NCBI GenBank assembly: GCA_965228695.1
Contig: CBDDIB010000002.1
Location: forward strand, 1,054,001-1,118,000
Direction: 5' to 3'
From: JAJFJD01 sp965228695
GTDB lineage: Bacteria; Pseudomonadota; Alphaproteobacteria; UBA8366
DNA: 64,000 nt
Part shown: positions 50,465 to 59,293 of the stretch, one piece after another
Layout of the letters: each line of letters opens with the position of its first letter
Position numbering within the stretch: position 1 is the stretch's first letter
Notes under the pieces: generated by a model
What the model was told of the DNA's origin: nothing
What the model saw: the letters and a program-made list of their open reading frames with translations, nothing else
Databases searched by the model: none
Made by a program: the position numbers and the translations under genes

Positions 50465-51136
50465 ATGACACGTGTGGGGCGCTTGGCCTTGTTCGGCTTA
50501 GTGGTGCTACTGGCGTTGCCCGCTTGGGGGGCGGATCGGGCCGGGTTTTATACCGGCCTGCGCTTGGTCGGGTCGGTCGCCGATCTGAACGATGAACAGG
50601 CGACGGGCTTTTCCGGACCGCTTATCACGAACCACGGATCGGATCTCGTCGGCGGCGGCGGCGGCGTTATCGGCTATCGTTGGGGTCGTTTTCCGTTCCG
50701 CACCGAATTCGAGATCGCACATCGCGTACGGTTCGACTGGGATGCGCGTGACGGCGGCCCGCCGGCGGTCGGATACGAGAACAATCTCGACAACACCAGC
50801 GTGCTGTTCAACATTTTACTGGAATACCGCAATCTCAGCGATTTCACGCCATTCTTCGGCGGTACGGTCGGTTGGTCGCGCAACAATTCGGAAATGCGGC
50901 GGACGGTCATTTCCACGAACACCTCGGTAAACCAGAGCAACGCGGTCAACAACGTCGCATGGGGCGTCATGATGGGTGTCGACTGGGGTTTCGGCGAGAA
51001 CTGGTCCGCCGAATTCGCCTACCGCTACATCAACCTCGGCGAGGTGGACAGCGGCGTTTTTCCGACGGGAGACCGGCTCAAGGCGGATGAATATGTCGGG
51101 CACGATATTTTGATTTCCGTTTTGTACAAATGGTGA
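50465..51136 (+). CDS. Outer-membrane beta-barrel protein
   Basis: A 223-residue exported protein. A signal peptide (LALFGLVVLLALPAWGA) is followed by a barrel of about eight strands with alternating residues and aromatic girdles (GGVIGYRWGRFPFRTEFEIA, VLFNILLEYRNL, YRYINLGEV) and a C-terminal LISVLYKW ending in an aromatic residue, the usual BAM signal. It resembles the small OmpW/OmpA-like porin-family barrels; function unknown. GAGGGGACATTGG precedes ATG 50465. Confidence 0.85.
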   Translation: MTRVGRLALFGLVVLLALPAWGADRAGFYTGLRLVGSVADLNDEQATGFSGPLITNHGSDLVGGGGGVIGYRWGRFPFRTEFEIAHRVRFDWDARDGGPPAVGYENNLDNTSVLFNILLEYRNLSDFTPFFGGTVGWSRNNSEMRRTVISTNTSVNQSNAVNNVAWGVMMGVDWGFGENWSAEFAYRYINLGEVDSGVFPTGDRLKADEYVGHDILISVLYKW

Positions 51137-51223
51137 TATCGGACGGCGCGCCCGTTAGCGAATTTCTTAATACCCGTTCGACTAGATTGCGGGCCGACAC
51201 TCTTAAAGGCTGACCCGGGAATC

Positions 51224-52354
51224 ATGGTCGACGGCCCACTGTTTGCGTATCGCGCGCTTCGGCGTTCGGGTGATTTGCAACCCGATCCGATGCAGGAGCT
51301 CGCCGCCGAAAAACTGCAAAGTCTGTACAAGGCCCTGGCAGGCTACGAGCCGGCCAGCGGGGCGCAGGGCTGGGCGGCGCGTCTGGGCTTCGGCCGGCGC
51401 GCGGAAGAGCCACCGCAAGGCCTCTATATTTATGGCCCGGTGGGACGCGGCAAATCGATGCTTATGGATCTGTTCTTCGATCATGCGCCGGTCGAAAAAA
51501 AGCGCCGCGTCCATTTCCATGAGTTCATGATCGAAGTGCATGACTCGGTTCACGCCTGGCGGCAGGATTCGGCGAAGAAAAGCGATCGTGATCCCCTGCC
51601 GCAGATCGCCGCCGATATCGCGGCGGAGACTTGGCTGCTGTGTTTCGACGAATTTCACGTCACCGACATTGCCGATGCCATGATTCTCGGCCGCTTGTTC
51701 TCGTCGCTGTTCGAGAACGGCGTCGTTGTTGTCACGACATCCAATTTTCCGCCGGACGACTTGTACAAGGACGGCCTGCAGCGTCGGCGGTTCGTGCCCT
51801 TCATCGAGCTGCTGAAAGAGAAGCTCGATTGCCTGGAACTGGCATCGCCGATCGATTACCGGCTGGCGCGGCTCAAGGCGATGCGCGTTTTCCATTCGCC
51901 GTTGGGGGCGGCGGCGACGCGCAGCCTGGAACAGGTTTTTGGCGACCTGACGGAAGGCGCCGAAAGCGCGGCGGAGGAAATCTCGGTCAAGGGGCGGACG
52001 GTGCCGGTGCCGCGCGCGGCGCGCGGCGTGGCCTGTTTCACCTTCGACGCCTTGTGCGGGCAGCCGCTGGGAGCGGAAGATTACATTACGATCGCGCGGC
52101 GTTATCATACCATCGTGCTCGATGGCGTACCGCGTCTGACCGAGGACCGCCGCAACGAGGCGAAGCGGTTCATGACCCTGATCGACGCGCTTTACGAGCA
52201 TAAGGTCAACCTCGTCATGGCATCGGAAACGCCGCCGAACGACCTGTATAAAGGGGAGACGCATGCCTTCGAATTCGAGCGGACGATCAGCCGGCTGATG
52301 GAAATGCAGTCGACCGACTATCTCGAATCGAATCATCGCGAAGCCGCTGCATGA
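51224..52354 (+). CDS. zapE: Cell division AFG1-like ATPase ZapE
   Basis: A 376-residue P-loop ATPase. Walker A is GPVGRGKS (residues 71-78), Walker B is in WLLCFDEFHVTD, and sensor stretches TTSNFPPDDLYKDGL and CGQPLGAEDY follow. The family (LACE1/AFG1) is linked to Z-ring constriction in E. coli and to membrane-protein quality control in mitochondria. Length is normal. Its stop overlaps the next small membrane protein start by four bases. Confidence 0.93.
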   Translation: MVDGPLFAYRALRRSGDLQPDPMQELAAEKLQSLYKALAGYEPASGAQGWAARLGFGRRAEEPPQGLYIYGPVGRGKSMLMDLFFDHAPVEKKRRVHFHEFMIEVHDSVHAWRQDSAKKSDRDPLPQIAADIAAETWLLCFDEFHVTDIADAMILGRLFSSLFENGVVVVTTSNFPPDDLYKDGLQRRRFVPFIELLKEKLDCLELASPIDYRLARLKAMRVFHSPLGAAATRSLEQVFGDLTEGAESAAEEISVKGRTVPVPRAARGVACFTFDALCGQPLGAEDYITIARRYHTIVLDGVPRLTEDRRNEAKRFMTLIDALYEHKVNLVMASETPPNDLYKGETHAFEFERTISRLMEMQSTDYLESNHREAAA

Positions 52355-52812
52355 GCGAATTCCAACCGCCCGAAGGCGAAACCGAAGTCATCCGCCCATC
52401 CGTTCTGCACAACGGATTTCTGGCGCTCGGCTGTGTGCTCGGGGCCGCGATCATGTTCGAACTGGACCCCGGAAAGGTTCAGGGTGCCGTGTATATGGGC
52501 GGGTTCCTCGCCTTCGGCGCGCTGGTCATCATGTCGTCGCATCTGCCGGGCTCGACGGGGATTTGGGTCGACCGCGACGGTTTCCTGGTGCGCGACATGT
52601 ATAAGTCGGAACGCTATCGCTGGGACGAAGTCAGCCCGTTCGTCATCCGCAAGAAACTGTTCGGCAAGGGAATCGAATTCGCCTACCAGCCGTCGGACGG
52701 CGGGCCGCTCGAGGTGCGGTTTCTGCCGCGCGGTCTCGGCGGTGCGCCGTGGCAAATAGCGAAACGCATGAACGATTGGCATGCATGGGCCGACGGCGGG
52801 ATTTCGAATTAG
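52351..52812 (+). CDS. Small membrane protein with PH-like C-terminal part, unknown function
   Basis: A 153-residue protein coupled to zapE by an ATGA overlap. Two helices near residues 22-62 (GFLALGCVLGAAIMFEL, then MGGFLAFGALVIMSS) are followed by a soluble part with beta strands (GIWVDRDGFLVRDMYKSER, YRWDEVSPFVIRKKLFG) that looks like a PH-type domain found in bacterial membrane proteins. No family is named. Coupling to zapE suggests an envelope or division link. Confidence 0.65.
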   Translation: MSEFQPPEGETEVIRPSVLHNGFLALGCVLGAAIMFELDPGKVQGAVYMGGFLAFGALVIMSSHLPGSTGIWVDRDGFLVRDMYKSERYRWDEVSPFVIRKKLFGKGIEFAYQPSDGGPLEVRFLPRGLGGAPWQIAKRMNDWHAWADGGISN

Positions 52813-52948
52813 GCCCGCGGCCGGACAAGCCCTTGCCCTGCGGGGCGTTACACTGTAGGTAACCGCCACCTGTGTGCCGGAAATTGGTCCGCCGCAGGAC
52901 GCGGGCGGATCACCCACCGTCCGCCAACAGCTTAACGACGGGGGTACC

Positions 52949-53932
52949 ATGGCTCGCAATAAAATCGCGCTGGTCGGCGCAGGCAACATCGGCGGCACGC
53001 TTGCGCTGCTCGCCGGATTGAAAAAGCTTGGCGACGTCGCGCTTGTCGACATTGTCAAAGGCGTCCCGCAGGGCAAGGCGCTCGATCTCGAACAGGCCTC
53101 GACCATCGAGGGATTCGACGCGAATATCAAGGGCTCGCAGAGCTACACCGCACTGCGCGGCGCGGACGTGGTGATCGTCACGGCCGGCATCGCACGCAAG
53201 CCGGGGATGAGCCGTGACGATCTGCTCGGCATCAACATGAATGTCATGAAACAGGTCGGCGCGGGCATCAAGAAATATTGCCCCAAGGCCTTCGTGATCT
53301 GCATCACCAATCCGCTCGACGTGATGGTCCACGTGCTGCGCAACGCCTGCGGCCTGCCGCAAAACCGGGTTGTCGGCATGGCGGGCGTTCTCGACTCCGC
53401 GCGCTTCCGGTTATTCCTGGCGCAAGAGTTCGACGTTTCCGTCGACGATGTGACGGCCTTCGTCCTCGGCGGCCATGGCGATACGATGGTTCCGCTGGTG
53501 CGCTATTCGACGGTTGCGGGTATTCCCGTGCCGGACCTGATCAAGATGGGTTGGTCCACCACGCAACGCATCAACGAGATCGTGAAGCGGACGGCCAACG
53601 GCGGCGGCGAGATTGTCGCGCTGCTCGGCAACGGGTCGGCTTTCTACGCACCGGCGTCTTCGGCGATTTCGATGGCCGAATCTTATCTGCACGACCGTAA
53701 GCGCGTGCTGCCCTGCGCGGCCTATGTGAAGGGCCAGTATGGGTTGAGGGGGCTTTACGTCGGCGTTCCCGTCGTGATCGGCGCGAAAGGCGTCGAGCGG
53801 ATCGTCGAGATCAAGCTCAATGCGTCGGAAAAGAAGAAATTCCAGAATTCCGTGAAGGCGGTACGCGATTTGATCCGCGACTGCGAGAAACTGGAAAAAG
53901 CGGAAAAAAAGAAGCCCGCGAAGAAGAAGTAA
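52949..53932 (+). CDS. mdh: Malate dehydrogenase
   Basis: A 327-residue LDH-like NAD malate dehydrogenase. Motifs: ALVGAGNIGGTLALLAG, DIVKGVPQGKALDL, TAGIARKPGMSRDDLL with the catalytic-loop arginines, and VLGGHGDTMVPLVRYS with the catalytic histidine. The C-terminal last ~15 residues are a lysine-rich tail (KAEKKKPAKKK) beyond the usual end. The start is ATG 52949; the frame upstream to 52874 has no site. It opens the mdh-sucCDAB group. Confidence 0.97.
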   Translation: MARNKIALVGAGNIGGTLALLAGLKKLGDVALVDIVKGVPQGKALDLEQASTIEGFDANIKGSQSYTALRGADVVIVTAGIARKPGMSRDDLLGINMNVMKQVGAGIKKYCPKAFVICITNPLDVMVHVLRNACGLPQNRVVGMAGVLDSARFRLFLAQEFDVSVDDVTAFVLGGHGDTMVPLVRYSTVAGIPVPDLIKMGWSTTQRINEIVKRTANGGGEIVALLGNGSAFYAPASSAISMAESYLHDRKRVLPCAAYVKGQYGLRGLYVGVPVVIGAKGVERIVEIKLNASEKKKFQNSVKAVRDLIRDCEKLEKAEKKKPAKKK

Positions 53933-53949
53933 CCGTCCGCAATGGTTGT

Positions 53950-53986
53950 ACAGGTAACAAATGGATAACGGTTTTCTGTTACCTGT
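53950..53986. promoter_or_regulatory. Ten-base inverted repeat between mdh and sucC
   Basis: ACAGGTAACA and TGTTACCTGT are exact complements separated by 17 bases. It begins 17 bases after the mdh stop. As DNA it is an operator-like site; as RNA it is a hairpin with no T-run. Two further hairpins follow in the same gap, TTGGCA...TGCCAA and AATCGC-AGGTA-GCGATT (54038-54054), so the 205-base gap looks like a structured sucC leader. Confidence 0.5.
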
Positions 53987-54137
53987 CTACCGTCTTCGGC
54001 GGTTGCACCCACTTGGCACGATGTTAAAGTGATGCCAAATCGCAGGTAGCGATTCGGCGTGCTTGGGGTGTGTGCGGTTGTAAGGGGAATCCGTCGGGAA
54101 GCGAAGCTTCACGATCTATTGTCGAAAGCGGCTTTAT

Positions 54138-55334
54138 ATGAACATTCATGAGTATCAGGCGAAGAGCCTGTTGGAACGCTTCGGGGTCGCAGTGCCGCGG
54201 GGTCATGTTGCATTTTCCGTCGACGAAGCGGCCAAGGCGGCAAAGGACCTGGGCGGTCCGGTTTGGGTCGTAAAGACGCAGATTCATGCGGGCGGGCGCG
54301 GTGCGGGCCATTTCAAGGACGATCCCGACGGCGGCGGCGGGGTGCGCCTCGCCAAATCCGAGGATGAGGTCAAGACCCATGCCGGCGCCATGCTCGGCAA
54401 AACCCTGGTGACCAAGCAGACCGGGCCGGCGGGCAAGGAAGTCCGGCGCCTTTATATCGAGGAAGGCTGCGATATCGCCCGCGAGCTGTATCTCGCGATG
54501 CTGCTCGACCGGAACACCAGCCGCGTCACCATCGTCGCCTCGACCGAGGGCGGCATGGAGATCGAGGAAGTCGCGGCCAAGACGCCCGAGAAAATCGTGC
54601 GCGTGGGCATCGACCCGATCACGGGAATTTCCGGGTTCCATGCCCGCAAGGTCGCCTTCGGCCTCGGCCTCGAAGGCAAGCAGGTTTCCGCCGCGGTCAA
54701 GCTGCTCATGGGCATGTACAGGGCCTTTACCGAACTGGACGCCAGCCTCGTCGAGGTCAACCCGATGGTCGTCACCGGGGGCGGCGACGTCATCGCGCTC
54801 GACGCCAAGATGAATTTCGACGACAACGCGCTGTTCCGGCATCCCGATGTCGAAGAAATGCGCGACGAGACCGAAGAGGATCCGGCCGAACTCGAAGCCG
54901 CCGCGCATGAGTTGAACTACATCAAGCTCGACGGCAGCATCGGCTGCATGGTCAACGGCGCGGGCCTCGCCATGGCGACGATGGACATCATCAAACTCTA
55001 TGGCTCCGAGCCGGCCAACTTCCTCGATGTCGGCGGCAGCGCCACGACGGAACGCGTGACCACCGCCTTCAAGATCATCCTGTCCGACGACAATGTGAAG
55101 GGCATCCTGGTGAATATCTTCGGCGGCATCATGCGCTGCGACATCATCGCCGAAGGCGTGGTCGCCGCGGCCAAGGAGGTGAAGCTGGCGGTGCCGTTGG
55201 TCGTGCGGCTCGAGGGGACGAACGTGGATTTGGGCAAGAAGATCATGGCCGACTCGGGCCTGCCGATCATCTCGGCCGACAACCTTGCGGACGCGGCCGA
55301 AAAGGTCGTCACCGCCGTGAAGGAGGCAGGCTGA
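54138..55334 (+). CDS. sucC: Succinyl-CoA synthetase beta subunit
   Basis: A 398-residue ATP-grasp subunit that converts succinyl-CoA to succinate while making nucleotide triphosphate. Motifs: MNIHEYQAKSLLERFGV, IHAGGRGAGHF, VEVNPMVVTGGGDV, the domain-closing DGSIGCMVNGAGLAMATMD, VGGSATTERVTTAFKI and IFGGIMRCDIIAEG. Length is normal. The start is ATG 54138, with GCGGC but no strong ribosome site. Its stop shares one base with the sucD start. Confidence 0.97.
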   Translation: MNIHEYQAKSLLERFGVAVPRGHVAFSVDEAAKAAKDLGGPVWVVKTQIHAGGRGAGHFKDDPDGGGGVRLAKSEDEVKTHAGAMLGKTLVTKQTGPAGKEVRRLYIEEGCDIARELYLAMLLDRNTSRVTIVASTEGGMEIEEVAAKTPEKIVRVGIDPITGISGFHARKVAFGLGLEGKQVSAAVKLLMGMYRAFTELDASLVEVNPMVVTGGGDVIALDAKMNFDDNALFRHPDVEEMRDETEEDPAELEAAAHELNYIKLDGSIGCMVNGAGLAMATMDIIKLYGSEPANFLDVGGSATTERVTTAFKIILSDDNVKGILVNIFGGIMRCDIIAEGVVAAAKEVKLAVPLVVRLEGTNVDLGKKIMADSGLPIISADNLADAAEKVVTAVKEAG

Positions 55335-56209
55335 TGGCGGTTCTGGTCAACAAGGATACGAAGGTCATCTGTCAGGGCTTCACCGGCGCGCAGGGCACCT
55401 TCCATTCGGAACAGGCGATTGCCTATGGCACGAATATGGTCGGCGGCGTCACGCCCGGTAAGGGCGGCACGACGCATCTCGACCTGCCGGTGTTCGACAC
55501 GGTCGCCGACGCGGTCGAGAAGGTCGGCGCGGATGCGAGCGCGATCTACGTGCCGCCGCCCTTCGCGGCGGATGCCATCCTGGAGGCGATCGACGCGGAA
55601 GTGCCGCTGATCGTGTGTATCACCGAGGGCATTCCCGTTCTCGACATGATCAAGGTGAAGCGGGCGCTGCAAACCTCCAAGTCGCGTCTGATCGGTCCGA
55701 ACTGCCCGGGCGTGATCACGCCGGACGAATGCAAGATCGGCATTATGCCGGGGCATATCCACAAACGCGGCATCATCGGGGTCATCTCGCGCTCCGGCAC
55801 GCTGACCTACGAAGCCGTGGCGCAGACCACGGTGACGGGTCTCGGCCAGACGAGCTGCATCGGCATCGGCGGCGATCCGGTAAACGGTACGAATTTCGTC
55901 GAGAGCCTCGAGATGTTCGTGGCCGACGACGAAACCCAAGGCATCATCATGATCGGCGAGATCGGCGGCGACGCGGAAGCGGAAGGCGCTGCATTCGTCA
56001 AGTCCTCGGGCACGAAGAAGCCGGTCGTCGGTTTCATCGCGGGCAAGACCGCTCCGCCGGGCCGTCGCATGGGCCATGCCGGCGCCGTGATTTCCGGCGG
56101 CAAGGACACGGCCGACCATAAGATCGAAGCGCTGCGCAGCGCGGGAATCCATGTCGCCGATAGCCCGGCCGAATTGGGCACGACGATGTTGACGGCGATG
56201 AAGGGATAA
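55334..56209 (+). CDS. sucD: Succinyl-CoA synthetase alpha subunit
   Basis: A 291-residue subunit binding CoA and carrying the phosphohistidine. Motifs: CQGFTGAQGTFHSEQAI, GGVTPGKGGTTHL, IGPNCPGVITPDECKIGIMP, SRSGTLTYEA and the active histidine in GRRMGHAGAVISGG. Length is typical. Translation is coupled to sucC through the TGATG junction. sucA follows after 91 bases with its own GGGGGG site. Confidence 0.97.
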   Translation: MAVLVNKDTKVICQGFTGAQGTFHSEQAIAYGTNMVGGVTPGKGGTTHLDLPVFDTVADAVEKVGADASAIYVPPPFAADAILEAIDAEVPLIVCITEGIPVLDMIKVKRALQTSKSRLIGPNCPGVITPDECKIGIMPGHIHKRGIIGVISRSGTLTYEAVAQTTVTGLGQTSCIGIGGDPVNGTNFVESLEMFVADDETQGIIMIGEIGGDAEAEGAAFVKSSGTKKPVVGFIAGKTAPPGRRMGHAGAVISGGKDTADHKIEALRSAGIHVADSPAELGTTMLTAMKG

Positions 56210-56300
56210 CGGCGCGACAAGCATCGTAACGAATGTGGCGCGCGCGAAACATTAGCTGCCGCTCGTCCCAGAAGCCGGGCGGACACCCAAGGGGGGTGAC

Positions 56301-59246
56301 ATGTCATCTTATCACGGCGAGAGCTCCTTTCTGTTCGGCGCGAACGAGACCTATATCGCCGAGCTCTATGCGCGGTTCCTGAACGATCCGAGTTCGGTCG
56401 ACGCGAGTTGGAGCGAGGTTTTCGACAATCTCGACGACGACGGCAAGGCGATGCTGGACGAATTGCGCGGGGCCAGCTGGGCGCCGCGTCAGACTTCGGT
56501 GATCGGCACCAACGGCAGCATGCCGAGCCTGTCCGACGCCAGCGTCGGGGTCGCGACGCCGACTCCGGAACCCGCCCCTTCGGCGGTGCCGGGCGTCAGC
56601 GCCCAGCAAGTCCGCCAGGCGACGATGGATTCGATCCGCGCGTTGATGTTGATCCGCGCCTATCGCGTGCGCGGCCATATCGAAGCCGATTTGGATCCGC
56701 TGCATCTGCAGAAACCCGAACCTCATCCGGAACTCGATCCCAAGACCTACGGATTCGCCGAGTCCGATTGGGATCGGCCGATCTTCATCAATTATGTGCT
56801 CGGCCTCGAATCCGCGACGCTGCGCGAAATCGTTTCGATCCTGCGCGAGACCTATTGCGGGTCGATCGGCGTCGAGTTCATGCATAAGCAGGAACCGGAC
56901 GAGAAATCCTGGATCCAGGAACGGATCGAAAGCATCCGCAACCAGACCGACTTCACCGATCTTGGCAAGAAGACCATCCTGGAGCGCCTGACGCAGGCGG
57001 AGGTTTTCGAACAATATCTCGACCGCAAATATACCGGCACGAAGCGCTTCGGCCTCGACGGCGGCGAATCCACGGTCCCGGTCATCGAACAGATTCTCAA
57101 ACGCGGCAGCCAACTCGGCCTGCAGGAAATTGTCATCGGCATGCCGCATCGTGGGCGGCTGAACATTCTGACCAGCATCATGCAGAAGCCGTATCGCGCG
57201 ATTTTCTCGGAGTTCCAGGGCAACTCGGCCAACCCGGAAGACGTCCAGGGCTCCGGCGACGTGAAATATCATCTCGGCACGTCGGCGGACCGGGAGTTCG
57301 ACGGCAAACTGGTGCACCTGTCGCTCAGCCCGAATCCGAGCCATCTCGAAGCGGTGAACACCGTGGTGCTCGGCCGTGTGCGCGCCAAGCAGCAGCAAAT
57401 CGGCGACGCGGACCGCGATAAGGTCATGGGGCTGTTGATGCACGGCGATGCGGCCTTCGCCGGGCAGGGTATCGTTGCCGAAACGCTGGATCTGTCGGAA
57501 CTGCGCGGATACCGCACCGGCGGCACGATCCATCTGATCGTCAACAATCAGATCGGGTTCACGACGATGCCGTCCTATTCACGTTCCTCGCCCTATTGCT
57601 CGGACGTGGCCAAGACCATCGGCGCGCCGATTCTGCATGTGAATGGCGATGACCCCGAAGCCTGCGTGCATGCGGCCCGGATCGCGATCGAATATCGCCA
57701 GAAATTCAAGAAGGATGTGGTTATCGACCTCATCTGCTACCGGCGGCACGGTCATAACGAAGGCGACGAACCCGCATTCACGCAGCCGCTGATGTACAAG
57801 AAGATCAGCGATCACGAAACGACGCGGGCGATTTACGCCAAACGCCTGGAAGATCAGAATCTGACCGAGGCCGGCGAATCCGACAAAATGGTCAAGGAAT
57901 TCCGGGCCTTTCTCGATGAGGAATTCGAGGCCGGCGCGGGATACAAGCCGAACAAGGCCAACTGGCTCGAAGGGAAATGGTCGGGATTGGGCGTTGCCTC
58001 GGGCGACGACCGTCGCGGAAATACCTCGGCGCCCTTCGACCTGTTGAAAGAGGTCGGGTTCGCGATCTCCGACGTGCCGCAGAATATCGATGTTCATTCG
58101 CGGCTGGTCCGCCAGCTCAAGGCGAAGCGCAAGGCCATCGAGACCGGCGAGGGTATCGATTGGGCGACCGCGGAGGCGCTGGCGCTCGGCACGTTGCTGT
58201 GTGAATCGACACCGGTGCGGTTCTCGGGCGAGGATTCGATCCGCGGCACGTTCAGTCAGCGTCATGCCGGCTTGATCGACCAGACCACCGAGGAACGGTA
58301 TATGCCGCTTCAGCATATCCGCTTCGGCCAGGCGCCGTTCGAGATTCTCGATAGTCCGCTGTCCGAATTCGGCGTGCTCGGTTTCGAATACGGTTACAGC
58401 CTCGCCGAACCGCATGCGCTCGTCCTGTGGGAAGCGCAGTTCGGCGATTTCGCCAACGGCGCGCAGGTCATCATCGATCAGTTCATCTCATCGGGCGAAT
58501 CGAAATGGCTGCGCATGAGCGGCTTGGTGATGCTGCTGCCGCACGGTTACGAAGGACAGGGACCGGAACATAGTTCGGCACGGCTCGAGCGCTACCTGCA
58601 GCTTTGCGCCGAAGACAACATGCAGGTTGCGAACTGCACCAGCCCGGCCAACTACTTCCATATTCTACGCCGGCAGATTCGCCGGGACTTCCGTAAACCC
58701 TTGATCATGATGACGCCAAAGTCGCTGTTGCGGCACAAGCGTTGTGTCTCGAAGTTGGCCGAGATGGGTCCGGATACCAGCTTCCATCGCGTGTTGTGGG
58801 ACGATGGCCAAATCGCCGGTACGCTGGCGGCGGATGATGACATCAAGCGGGTCGTCCTCTGCTCGGGCAAGGTCTATTACGATCTGCTGGAAGCGCGCGA
58901 CGCGGCCGAGATCAAGGATGTCTACCTGATGCGCGTCGAACAGCTCTATCCCTTCCCGGCAAAGGCGCTGACCGAAGAGTTGTCGCGGTTCAAGAACGCC
59001 GAAATCGTCTGGTGCCAGGAAGAGCCGAAAAACATGGGTGGGTGGACCTTCGTCGACCCGCTCTTGGAGGAAACATTGATCAAGGTCGGGACGAAGAACA
59101 GCCGGGCGACCTATATCGGACGCGACGCGGCGGCGTCACCGGCGACCGGCCTCGCACGCCGTCACGCGCAGCAACAGGAAGCGCTGGTGACCGAAGCGAT
59201 CACCATCGCCGCCGCGCCCCGCACCCCAGCGAATAAGAGCAAATGA
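56301..59246 (+). CDS. sucA: 2-oxoglutarate dehydrogenase E1 component
   Basis: A 981-residue thiamine-diphosphate enzyme decarboxylating 2-oxoglutarate. The N-terminal motif SSFLFGANETYIAELYARF is the E2-interacting end. TPP and active-site motifs: IGMPHRGRLNIL, GDAAFAGQGIV, NNQIGFTT, YRRHGHNEGDEPAFTQP and FSQRHAGL. The C-terminal pyrimidine-binding half includes the LLPHGYEGQGPEHSSARLER stretch. Length is normal. It forms the complex with the sucB product downstream, 47 bases away. Confidence 0.97.
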   Translation: MSSYHGESSFLFGANETYIAELYARFLNDPSSVDASWSEVFDNLDDDGKAMLDELRGASWAPRQTSVIGTNGSMPSLSDASVGVATPTPEPAPSAVPGVSAQQVRQATMDSIRALMLIRAYRVRGHIEADLDPLHLQKPEPHPELDPKTYGFAESDWDRPIFINYVLGLESATLREIVSILRETYCGSIGVEFMHKQEPDEKSWIQERIESIRNQTDFTDLGKKTILERLTQAEVFEQYLDRKYTGTKRFGLDGGESTVPVIEQILKRGSQLGLQEIVIGMPHRGRLNILTSIMQKPYRAIFSEFQGNSANPEDVQGSGDVKYHLGTSADREFDGKLVHLSLSPNPSHLEAVNTVVLGRVRAKQQQIGDADRDKVMGLLMHGDAAFAGQGIVAETLDLSELRGYRTGGTIHLIVNNQIGFTTMPSYSRSSPYCSDVAKTIGAPILHVNGDDPEACVHAARIAIEYRQKFKKDVVIDLICYRRHGHNEGDEPAFTQPLMYKKISDHETTRAIYAKRLEDQNLTEAGESDKMVKEFRAFLDEEFEAGAGYKPNKANWLEGKWSGLGVASGDDRRGNTSAPFDLLKEVGFAISDVPQNIDVHSRLVRQLKAKRKAIETGEGIDWATAEALALGTLLCESTPVRFSGEDSIRGTFSQRHAGLIDQTTEERYMPLQHIRFGQAPFEILDSPLSEFGVLGFEYGYSLAEPHALVLWEAQFGDFANGAQVIIDQFISSGESKWLRMSGLVMLLPHGYEGQGPEHSSARLERYLQLCAEDNMQVANCTSPANYFHILRRQIRRDFRKPLIMMTPKSLLRHKRCVSKLAEMGPDTSFHRVLWDDGQIAGTLAADDDIKRVVLCSGKVYYDLLEARDAAEIKDVYLMRVEQLYPFPAKALTEELSRFKNAEIVWCQEEPKNMGGWTFVDPLLEETLIKVGTKNSRATYIGRDAAASPATGLARRHAQQQEALVTEAITIAAAPRTPANKSK

Positions 59247-59293
59247 TTTCAGCCGGCCCCTTCGGGCTTTCCGGCAAACGGAGGCAATAAAGA

